From Folioceros fuciformis (Eukaryota > Anthocerotophyta > Anthocerotopsida > Anthocerotales), in NCBI GenBank assembly GCA_049999805.1, contig JBNGIO010002281.1, forward strand, positions 1 to 31,852: a DNA stretch of 31,852 nucleotides, given 5' to 3'. Position numbers and translations under genes: made by a program. Under the pieces are notes generated by a model, which made no database searches, was not told the DNA's origin, and worked only from the letters and a program-made list of their open reading frames with translations. Below, piece after piece: positions 23,465-31,852 of this stretch (position 1 is its first letter; every line of letters begins with the position of its first letter).

Positions 23465-23647
23465 GGAACCCCATCGCTCCTTCATGGAAACGAAACCCAA
23501 TGTCTCAACTACAATGGGATAAGTATGGACACTAAAGGTCGAACCCTTTGGCAAACAATTGCCCGGGGTTTTGCCACCACACTTGCTCTTGAGACCAATA
23601 GGGCCATGGGCAAGGACTTTTCGAGGATCATCAAGGACTACGCAAAG
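23465..23647 (+). other. Unassigned exon-like open segment
   Basis: One plus-strand frame reads through about 60 codons with protein-like composition, including NYNGISMDTKGRTLWQTIAR and, further on, RAMGKDFSRIIKDYAK. It ends exactly at AAG followed by gtatgt, a strong splice-donor match at 23648. No partner exon was recognised nearby and I do not know the family. It could be a gene fragment carried by a mobile element, part of a retroelement gag, or chance. Confidence 0.3.
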
Positions 23648-24459
23648 GTATGTCATACTCATATAAATGGGGTTCTTTCTTTTCCCTTTATTGTGGTCTC
23701 TTTGCTTCTTTCGATAATGCGTATCCATTGCTTTGTAAAGAGAATTGGCTAACACGAGTTTTAGAACAGCAACAAGCGCAGGTCAAACGCCTTCTTTAGG
23801 TACCGATGGTAGGTAGGCCTTCTATTATTCCACATGACGACATTTTGGGAGCAATAGGTAGTTTTTGAGAATGATGTTTGAAGGGGCTAGTACCCTTTTG
23901 GCCTTTGGACCTGCTTGGGTTGTTCCTCCTATTTTTTGAATACATGGTACTTTCCATCTCTGTTTTCAAGAATAGAAAATAAAACTAGAGAGTATGCAAA
24001 CTATAAAGACAACCCAAATGACTGAATAGCTAATGTAAAATGCTAAGAGAAAATTCCGAAGATCGTGCTTAGTAAAGACAATTTATTTTAGAGGAAGGCT
24101 CCTATGGAAACTTTGGACCCAAGGGTGGAAGACGTTAAGATGTGTGCTACAAGACACGCAATGTAGAGGAATAAAAATATTCGATTTATTCTGACAACGA
24201 AGGCGAAGAGGTGAGAGACGGAACACACTGGGATTGCTGTGGCACAAATTTGCGCAATGTGTGCACCTGGCCGCCCGATCCTCGTGAGCGAATTCTAGAA
24301 ATGTAAATAAAGCCCGGTTGAAGCGGGGCCGGGCAACGGCTCAATTCCGTGGCCAACGCTCCAGGTCGTTGATTGGAGGGAAACAGGGGCAAAGTAAAAG
24401 AAGCGGGAAAGAAATATCGCTACATTCTGGTCCGCACACGGTGTACGAATGACGCAAAT

Positions 24460-25176
24460 ATGAGACATTGTCGGTGTGGGGTTCAAGGGCGGAGCAGAGC
24501 CCTTTATGAGCAGTGGCGGCAGCCCAGGAGGGCGTGGCAGCAGCAGCGGACGCCTATGGGAACCTGCAGCTCCTGTTTTATGTTACCCTCTCGAAATAGA
24601 CGCCATCCAGTACAGGAAGCCGTTCGAGATAGCCCGGAAAGATGGCGGAAAGAATGGGACGCTTCTTTGGTACGTGTCGGTCAGGGGAAGGGAACCGTGG
24701 TGTGCTCGGAAGTGTACTGCTCCGGGTCTGTCCGATTCTCCGTGACGCCCGAGTGTGTGAAACCGGAGCCGCGATCCCCACCGGCCCATAGCTTTGGCGA
24801 GCTCCAGGCGTCGCTGGTACGTGCGATCCTCATCCCCGCAGCGCCGGTACGTGCTGCTTTCCAGCTGGGGGGGATTGTTTTGAATTGCTGTGGTTTGGTC
24901 ACGCGATTGATCCGGCGGAGGTGCGGCAGCAGCTGGAGTGGAAGCCAATGCCGGTGGTGGAATGAGACTGGATGTGCTCAATTTGGAGCGGGATGGAGTC
25001 TGGATGATATTCCTTGGTCGAAGGATATTTTGCTTGTTTCGGGAGGTTTTGACGTTTGGACTCGGATGCTGCAGTGTCGGAAGGAGGCACGGTCTGGAGT
25101 CGGGAATGGAAGAGGATGGAATAAGAGGCAGAGCCGCTTGCAATTGTGTCTACAGTTTGTTCCAGTGATCGAGTAG
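24460..25176 (+). other. Long open frame of unknown status upstream of LAX
   Basis: From the ATG at 24460 a single frame is open for 238 codons, and it is open upstream without an ATG to about 24373. The peptide is rich in Arg, Trp, Cys and Ser and matches no family I recognise. An opposite-strand frame is open over most of the same interval, so stop codons are simply scarce on both strands. The stop lies 104 nt before the LAX ATG, so this may be LAX 5' leader or promoter rather than a gene. Confidence 0.2.
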
Positions 25177-25279
25177 AGGGATCCAGCGGTCCTCTTCACA
25201 GCGGGGAGGGAGGGAGAAGTGTCGGACTGCGTGGGAATTTGTCAGATTATAGTCATAGAGGTTGTGCAGAGGTGGAAAC

Positions 25280-28200
25280 ATGGAGGCCAATCCGGATATG
25301 CTGGTCGCGAGATCAGAGCAGACTGTGGCCGAGTCGTTCACTGCTCGGGGCACTAAACGAGGTTTTCTGCGGTCCAGGGCTCGGGATTGGTATGATTTTC
25401 AGGACTACTGGCACGACTCGGTGGCCTCTTCATCCTTCCTTCACGGATCCTCCGTATTTGATGCCTGGTTACTTGCTGCAGCAGCTCAAGTGAGTGTCAA
25501 GACAGGGTTGCTACATGGACATCGCACGCAGATATCCCGTCTTTTTCCCTTTGCTGCACTGTCTCCAGTTGAAGCTTTACGCCAGGTTTGACCGTAAGAG
25601 GCTCTAGGAGCTTAGTCTGCTTACCATTGGCGTTGCAGGTTGGACAAGTGATTGTAACTCTTCCTTATAGCTTTTCCCAAATGGGATATGCGGGAGGCAT
25701 TATCTTCATGCTCATTTATGGTACTCTCGGATGCTGGTCTGTGTTTCTGCTCACCTGGCTCTACTTTCAAGTCAAAGCAAGATTGATCAACGAGAATAAT
25801 CCAATGCACGAAAGACACATCATGCAGGTGAGACAGCAATTCCTGTCCATTCCTCATGAAGTTGTGCTCGAGGGCTGGTCGAATTGCTGGTCTCGTTTCT
25901 CTCTGCAGATAAGGATCCAATTTCAGACGCTTGTCAAATGTTCGGTTTTGCAGTACCATGAAGTTATGGGGTTGGTTGCTGGTGTTTGGTATGGTAGGGT
26001 GACTTTCGCATTCAACATCGGAGCTTTAACTCTTGCCTCGGTCATTCAGCTGATCGCGTCAGCCAGGTGAGACAGCCCGTGGAATTTGATCTTCAGGGGT
26101 TACACGCGCCAGCTGTTTTTGGGAGGAGGCCTAACTCATCCTTGTGGTACCGCCTCCAGTGATCTATATTACATCAACTCAAACTTGGACAAGCAGAGAT
26201 GGACAGTTGTGGTCGGAGTGGTCGGTATTATCAGCATATTCCTTCCCAGTTACAGACAGTTTCGGGTTGGAGCTCTTCTGGCAGTACTGGGAACCACCGT
26301 CACAGCGGTTTACCTTACGGCTGCTGCTCTGAATAATGGCCAGGTAATGATCTGACGGTTTCAAGTTGATGGGTAGCAAGCCACTTCGCACCTCTTGTTG
26401 AGGATGCCGATTATTCGTTTTGTGGCAAACAATTCTTTCGGCAGACTATGTCTTTCACATCTGAATTCCTCAATCTTGTGGCTGGTTCCATTAGGTTTCG
26501 AATGTAAGGCACACAGCCCCAACAAGCTCTGTCAAGTTTTTCACGGGAGCCACGAACATTCTTTTTACGTACGGCGGCCACGGCATTACTGTGTACGTTT
26601 TCCGAACTCTGTCATCTATGTCAATTCCGAAACCCCTCGGCTTCACTAGGTTTGCATGGTTTAGATAGCAAGGGAACTGTTGTTTGCCTTCGAGTGCAGT
26701 TGAGGAAACGTCTGCCAGGGAATGTCGTGCACATCTACATTCCTACATTAGTCACATCTCCTAGTCTACTATCTTCGTCCTGTAGAACCAAACAAACCTA
26801 CTAACACAGCTAGTATTCGTATACCACCTTTCCAGCCTAGCAACTACCTAGGAGACCCAATTTCTCCTACCTCAAAGGCCTGTGTGGTCAGTCATACGGT
26901 CCGGATGGATTGAGTTGCTTGAGAAGCCCAACGAATGTCAAGTAGAGCACTCTGTCTTTGGCACCTGTACGGTGCCTCCTGTTGTGCTTGCAAAAGTACT
27001 TGAGCTGGTCCAGAGTGCACAGGCCTAAAGTCTGTGTGAGTAGAAGGAAAAGCCAGTTGATCTGCCGCTTGCGGCCGTCAATCACAGGCTTCACGCAGTC
27101 CACTTGATGGCACAGAGAGCAGTCCAGCAGGCGAGGCACCATCCACATCTTAGGTGCCCTGTCGTGCATTGAATCCTTGTTGGCCAGAAAGTATGTGCTG
27201 ATCTGGTGGAAATTGCCCTGACCACAAAGTTCACGTTTAGACAGATAACCTTTGACCTTTCTTCCGACGCATCATGGCTGGTGTCTTGGGAACAGGACGG
27301 TAGGTGTCAACCAACCTCTATATCCACGTCAATCCTCTGGAGCCCGTCACACCGCTTGCACATAACCTCTCCTTCAATCCTATGGATCCAGGCTCTTGCC
27401 AGAACCTCCAAGGAATGCACAGTGGCTCTGCGATTCGTGGCCCAGGGAAATGGTGGCTCTACCTCTTCTTCCTTTGGCCCTGTCGCCGGCTCTGATGTGG
27501 TTTGCGGCCTCCGCCTGGCTCCTCTTCCTTCCTGTTATGACAACCCAGGATCATGAATCCAGTGAGCCAGGCCGCCATCTCCGTAACACGGATCAGAGAT
27601 GTCCGCGTTCCCTAGTCAGACAAGGACCTTTCCTTTTCTCTTTACTTCACGCACGGCGTGGTTTCCGTGGTCGGTGAAGGTCACACCGGCGTCATCATCT
27701 TTTTCAATCTCGTTGAACTAGCAATAAGAAACTTCAACTTTCATCTAGCATTTACTTGTAGACCAACCGAGCCGACCCAAACCGACCTATTCAGTAGTTT
27801 GCTCACCTGAGGAGATTCGTCAGTGTAGCTAGCAGTAGCTGCTGTGGAGGAGCTAGAAGAGGAAGCCCTCTCCCCTCCCCATCGTCTGCTTGCGGAGCCG
27901 GGGGGTGAGAGCGTGAGCCTCAGAGCCTCGTCCTCGCCCGAATCCGACATCTTCCAATAGTGTGCCAATTCGGAGTGCTTCCCATGCTTGGATGGATTTT
28001 TCTGCCTTCTTGGGATTATTGCCCGTCCAAAGCCCTTGCGCTTCACGCAAAACGCTCCAATGCCAGCCACCAATTGTCGGTGGCGCCCCCTTAATTAACG
28101 CAGGTTTATTAGGAGGTGCCTCCATTGCGGTTTCAAGGCACCCCACCCACATGTCTACACATGACCCTTGCCTGTACCTGTTACGAGCTGGAAGTGTTCT

Positions 28201-30047
28201 ATTTCTGGGAGTTTCGAGTTGGTCTATGTTGCCAGCGTCATAGTGTGTTTTCGATAGGGGCCTCCGTTCCTTCAAACATCTCACCATCTTGTCTGATTTG
28301 TACGGTGCTAGCTGGCTGAAGCTTGGTGAGTAGGCCTTTGTCTGTTGACTGTGGGGGGATTCATGTCTGACTGTGAGCCAAGATTGGGTCCACATTCGAA
28401 TGGAAGATAAACGGGATAATGGGAGACGTGTCTGCCGACGTGTCTATGGTATCTGCTAGTTCCCCTTCGGCACAAGAGAGAGAAATGGGGGGCTGTCGAG
28501 GAAGGTTGGGGAACATGGCTGTGGGTATGGCAATCGGCAGTCAATAAGCTCGTCGGGGAGCGTTGCATGTGAGCTTGCTTGTTACTAACTAAATCAGTGC
28601 TTCAAAGCGTGCAGTGAATGTAGGTCGCCCTATCTTTGGCTTCCACACGAAGGTGTGGGGTCCGAGGGGGCTCGAATGATTGATGCTGTCGAAAGACAGC
28701 ATCATCGATTCGAGATGGGTTTCCTGTTGGGTGAAGTAGATCTGAGAGGTGGCAGGAGATATTTACTAGGTACAACTCAGAGGGTGCAGCAGCAGGAGGA
28801 GGACGTGTCGCCCGCAGCTCCGAGCTCTGACGCTGAGCTGCAGAACCGGGCGCCGGGCTGTCCGCCTGTGTCTGTGCTTCGATTGCGGGGGTGTGTCAGG
28901 CGACTCCAGTTCTGCCGCCGGGAGTACATGTCGAGAATGTTTGACCTTAACTCACGGTATACGGGTATCTTGCTCTTCTCTCTCATTGAGCTGTCTGGCG
29001 CGCTCTCTCTCGGCAGGTCACCTGCTATTTTCTGCCTGTCGGACCCCAGCGTGCGGGTTGCGGGTCACGCCTGAATCACCCACCCAACTTTAGGAGATTT
29101 ATCCTGATCAACAAAACCTGAGCCGGGGTTTAACTTACTGCTGTTGTGATTTGGTGCTGGCAATCACCACGATCCGTCCTGGTTGCTGATTCGGCTGGTA
29201 CGAGATGTTTTTGCCAATTTCTGTGCAGAGAAATTATGGAGGCGATGCACCATCCAAGACGGTTCAAGTTTGTGTATATTTTCGTTGTCGTGTACACGCT
29301 CTCCCTGACCATTCCCAGCGCCACATCAGTTTATTGGGCATATGGTGACCGTCTGTTGGAGCGATCGAATGCCTTCTCTGTGCTGCCTCCCTCAGGGTGG
29401 CGAACTCTGGCCCTAGTGTGCATCCTCGTCCACCAGGTTGGCGTACGACAAACCTTGTCCAGACAGGACTGCTGTCTGCGTAGTATGTAGAAATGACAAA
29501 ATCTGACAGCAACGGTGGTGTTGCAGCTCATGGCGTTTGTGGTGTTTATTCATCCAGTGTACTTGGTTGTGGAGAAGGCTACGAGGGTGCACACTAGAAA
29601 TTTCGGGCTTCGAATTCTCGTACGACTCCCAGTGTTGGCTCTGGTGTGGTTTGCAGCCATAGCTATCCCATTCTTCGGGCCCATAAACTCCGTCATGGGA
29701 GCACTATTGGTGTCCATAGGAGTATATGTTATACCGCCGGTGGTTTTCAACAGAATCTTCAGGACCCACGAAATGCGAAATGTAAGAATATTCCTCACGG
29801 CCTGTACATGCTATCCTCAGTTCCAGGTTCCACTGATGCCTGACCCTCGCGTGTTCTACAGGATTCCATCGTGAGAATTCACCCGCGATTTGCTGAAGTA
29901 ATCTGGAAACTTATTTTCAGCATTAACGTCCTGGTGGTGATCTGGGTGGTGGTGGTGGGATTTATCATTGGGTCATGGGCGAGTTTGACTACATTCATCA
30001 GGGAAATCAACACTTTCGGCTTTTTCGATAAGTGCTACCAGTGCTGA
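25280..30047 (+). CDS. LAX: AUX1/LAX-family auxin influx carrier
   Basis: Eight exons (25280-25489, 25639-25827, 25954-26066, 26160-26343, 26495-26592, 29229-29436, 29527-29781, 29862-30047) join in frame to 480 aa, against 485 for Arabidopsis AUX1. Members are plasma-membrane proton/auxin symporters of the amino-acid/auxin permease superfamily. Family landmarks in order are FLHGSSVFDAW (in place of LWHGGSVWDAW), VTLPYSFSQMG, SVIQLIASAS, DLYYINSNLDKQRWT, FFTGATNILFTYGGHGITVE, EIMEAM, SATSVYWAYGD, IPFFGPINSVMGALLVS and the C-terminal INTFGFFDKCYQC. Hydrophobic segments fit the roughly 11 membrane spans of the family. It differs from typical land-plant AUX1/LAX at many positions that are usually near-invariant, and it ends right after CYQC without the usual tail. 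The other introns are 80-151 nt; intron 5 is 2636 nt and contains another gene. The chosen ATG gives a 55-residue cytosolic N-terminus. Confidence 0.94.
26888..27950 (-). CDS. DUF7086 domain protein nested antisense in a LAX intron
   Basis: Four exons (27807-27950, 27685-27717, 27316-27531, 26888-27217) join in frame to 240 aa. The N-terminus (MSDSGEDEALRLTLSPPG, then a Ser-rich run) is acidic and disordered. From about residue 85 the DUF7086 domain of plant proteins is clear: PPFPWATNRRATVHSLE, GEVMCKRCDGL, DSMHDRAPKMWM, DCSLCHQVDCVKPV, KRQINWLFLLLTQTLGLCTL, LKYFCKHNRRHRTGAKDRVL and the ending LNPSGPYD. CxxC pairs at 117/120 and 164/167 plus C207/H209 could bind a metal; that is inference. 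The function of the family is unknown to me. The gene lies wholly within LAX intron 5 on the other strand, with its own start, stop and GT-AG introns of 89-153 nt. The exon 2 boundaries are the least certain. Confidence 0.88.
28642..28714. other. Two adjacent hairpins in LAX intron 5
   Basis: The first has 6-bp arms ccacac/gtgtgg (28643-28648 and 28653-28658) around gaag. The second has 20-nt arms (28671-28690 and 28695-28714) around a gaaa loop; the inner 9 bp, gatgctgtc/gacagcatc, pair perfectly. The outer part pairs with one bulge on each side and closes with ctcgaat/attcgag. They lie about 0.7 kb upstream of the DUF7086 start and 0.5 kb before the LAX intron acceptor. Confidence 0.85.
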
Positions 30048-30948
30048 AGTTTCCCTAACCCCTATTGCGGCGAACTCCGTTATTTTGATGACTGGACTGT
30101 GGCAGCTACATCGCCACTTACTCTGCGGATAAGACAGTTTTCGACGTGACCACGAGACACGTCCGTAACCCGTAAAGTTCCAACTGCCAGTGATGCTGGA
30201 CTCGACATAAATACCATGTGGCCTTTGGAGCGTTTCAAACATCAGACACTTTTCACAAGCTTTTCGTGCTTTACCTTTTACCTTTACTGTTTGTGCTGCT
30301 CTGTCATTTCAGTCAACAGTACCGCCGCGTACGAGTGAGGAAACTTTCTCTCGGCGGACTGTATGTGCCACACTAGATGGCCCTCGACGATTCGGAGTCT
30401 ACACGGGAAAGGTGGTGCATTCATTTACAATATACCCCAATTTTGACATTTACACATGCATGGACCTCCTGTGGTTGAGCTCGTGGATGGTTCAGGGTTC
30501 AGGGTTTAGGGTCTGCGTGACGTCTGTGTTCATGGTGTCCGCGTTGCATAGAAATTTGTATGAAAAAATTTCTTTATTCCAAAAAGGAGATGAGAGGCCA
30601 AAAAAGGGGACGAATACAAACAAAAAAAAACGCATTTATACGAAAATATATGGTAGAATATACTGCAGATTCCCGTACTAAACATAGCCACGTCACCAGA
30701 CCTACCTCTACACCACCGTAGAAGGACTTTTTTTTTTTTTTTTCCTCGAGTTTAGGGTTTATCACTGTAACGGGTATGTGGAACATGTATTGTGTTTTTT
30801 ATTTCGGTTCATGCAACCTCGTTATAAAAAAATGAGGATGAAACATGTCGAGGGGTTCGCAGGGGGTTAAGATTTGGTAGTGTTTCAGAGATGCACCATG
30901 GTTGTCTGCCACATGCTGCACCTCGCCGTGGGCGCACAGGTGTGTCAT

Positions 30949-30971
30949 CCTCCTCCTCCTCCTCCTCCTCT
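30949..30971. repeat. (CCT)n microsatellite
   Basis: An uninterrupted CCT/CTC run of about 23 bases directly precedes the 40-bp tandem array and shares its cctcctcctc motif, so the array may have grown from it. Confidence 0.9.
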
Positions 30972-31126
30972 CTAGAGGAGCATGCCTTAGAGTAGGAGAG
31001 CCTCCTGCTCTCTAAAGGAACACGCCTCAGAGTAGGAGAGCCTCCTCCTCTCCAGAGGAGCACACCTCATAGTAGGAGAGCCTCCTCCTCTCCAGAGGAG
31101 AACGCCTCATAGTAGGACAGCTCGCG
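30971..31126. repeat. 40-bp tandem repeat, four copies, with an internal palindrome
   Basis: Units start at 30971, 31011, 31051 and 31091. Each has a tct(a/c)(g/a)aggag(c/a)a start, then agtaggagagcctcctcctc or a variant; the fourth decays after about 36 bases. Most junctions form ctcctct-NN-agaggag, a 7-bp-arm palindrome, so the array can fold into repeated small hairpins. Confidence 0.95.
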
Positions 31127-31852
31127 CTGCCGGTTCCGCACCCTCCTCGTTGGCGGGATGCTGGACATGGAACTTCAATCTGCATCACCACCCCGCCGAT
31201 TGTCTTGTCCCGCACCATTGCTTGCCTGGGGTCCGGATATTATCAAAGTAGGTGTCTCACTCAAGACCCCTAGATAGGGCCCTACGACCGAAGGTGGCAG
31301 AAGTGGTAGTCCAAAATGTTTTGGACCTTATACCATCGAGCAAAACTTTGTGTGAAAGCCAGTCTAACCGTATCGGTATTCCATACTCGCCCTTAGAATA
31401 TCATTTCCATTATGAAGAGGAGAGGATATCTCGTATATCCTATTCTAGTTTGGATATCTAAGCTTATATGAAAAAAGACTATTTGAGTCACAAAAGAGAT
31501 TAAATTTTTTACCTACTCTAAATATAAGATAAAAATATATATATAAGACTAAAAGTGAAAGGATAAGCCTTGAGAATACTATCCTTAAACAACCTATTAT
31601 CCCTATGGATGTGAGGATATTTTCGATGAGAGATAACCAAAAACTTACCTCAAATGGAGCCACTAAATTTGAACTAGTTGACTAAGTTATATACCATATT
31701 TACCATTAATGGATGATAGACTGTGTACTTTGTAACCCATATGTGCCGTGCCGGATGCTCGATAGCTGAAGATGGAGATTTTATGTACATCACGTTTCCC
31801 ATCTTGGGATGGTATGTAGTTTGAGATATAAACACGGCTGGCCAATTAGGTG

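Larger units (their letters stand above)
19046..25279. other. Long gene-poor stretch with tandem repeats and decayed mobile-element-like sequence
   Basis: No complete gene is recognisable between the eL27 start and the LAX start. The segment nearest 19046 must include the eL27 promoter. From about 19200 to 23000 it holds five separate tandem arrays, listed individually. A weak RNase H-like fragment (21707-21940) and a coding-like but stop-bounded segment (about 22340-22494) suggest decayed LTR retrotransposons. An exon-like stretch lies at about 23465-23647, and a long open frame fills 24460-25176 just upstream of LAX. Confidence 0.6.
30048..31852. other. Downstream of LAX: non-coding, repeat-bearing, partly AT-rich
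   Basis: No gene is recognisable. The first few hundred bases should hold the LAX 3' UTR. A run of 16 T at 30728-30743 is followed by a telomere-like tttagggttt at 30751-30760. A CCT microsatellite and a 40-bp array follow at 30949-31126. From about 31440 to 31700 the sequence becomes AT-rich, resembling the island at 6880-7900 in composition. Confidence 0.55.

Noticed and set aside
24583-25143. 186-codon minus-strand frame upstream of LAX
   Set aside because: It is antisense to another long frame with similar quality, so both probably reflect low stop-codon density.
27951-28395. Extension of the DUF7086 first-exon region upstream of its ATG
   Set aside because: The frames here are open by chance in different phases; the family-like N-terminus and phase-consistent donor fit only the ATG at 27950.
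30751-30760. Interstitial telomere or promoter telo-box
   Set aside because: Only one to two TTTAGGG units are present and no gene start lies nearby.

Overview
The window is nuclear DNA of a land plant. It carries an E(z)/CLF-type Polycomb methyltransferase, a plastid-targeted stearoyl-ACP desaturase, a plant-type NUP107, an AUX1/LAX auxin importer and a DUF7086 protein. Almost all introns are short (about 80-180 nt). This compactness, together with an HSPA12-like gene and a divergent LAX, suggests a non-seed plant such as a lycophyte, hornwort or moss. I cannot fix the species from sequence alone.

Layout: an HSPA12-like gene (1-772, minus, cut by the window edge); E(z) (2079-6373, minus, 15 exons); an AT-rich spacer; acyl-ACP desaturase (7976-9706, minus, 4 exons); about 2 kb with no convincing gene; NUP107 (11674-17456, minus, 25 exons); ribosomal protein eL27 (18363-19045, minus, 4 exons); about 6 kb of tandem repeats and decayed retroelement-like sequence (19046-25279); an AUX1/LAX gene (25280-30047, plus, 8 exons); and a repeat-containing tail. 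The LAX gene has one outsized intron (26593-29228) that holds a complete four-exon DUF7086 gene on the opposite strand (26888-27950). For the six complete genes the exons were joined by hand; lengths sum to multiples of three and products match family lengths (921, 427, 1097, 135, 480 and 240 aa).

The genes are unrelated housekeeping or developmental loci rather than an operon or pathway. The points most worth a second look are the nested antisense gene, the divergent LAX, a near-perfect 20-bp hairpin with a GAAA loop in the same intron, two GC-AG introns, several tandem arrays with fixed unit lengths, and two coding-like stretches I could not assign. No tRNA, rRNA or CRISPR array was seen.
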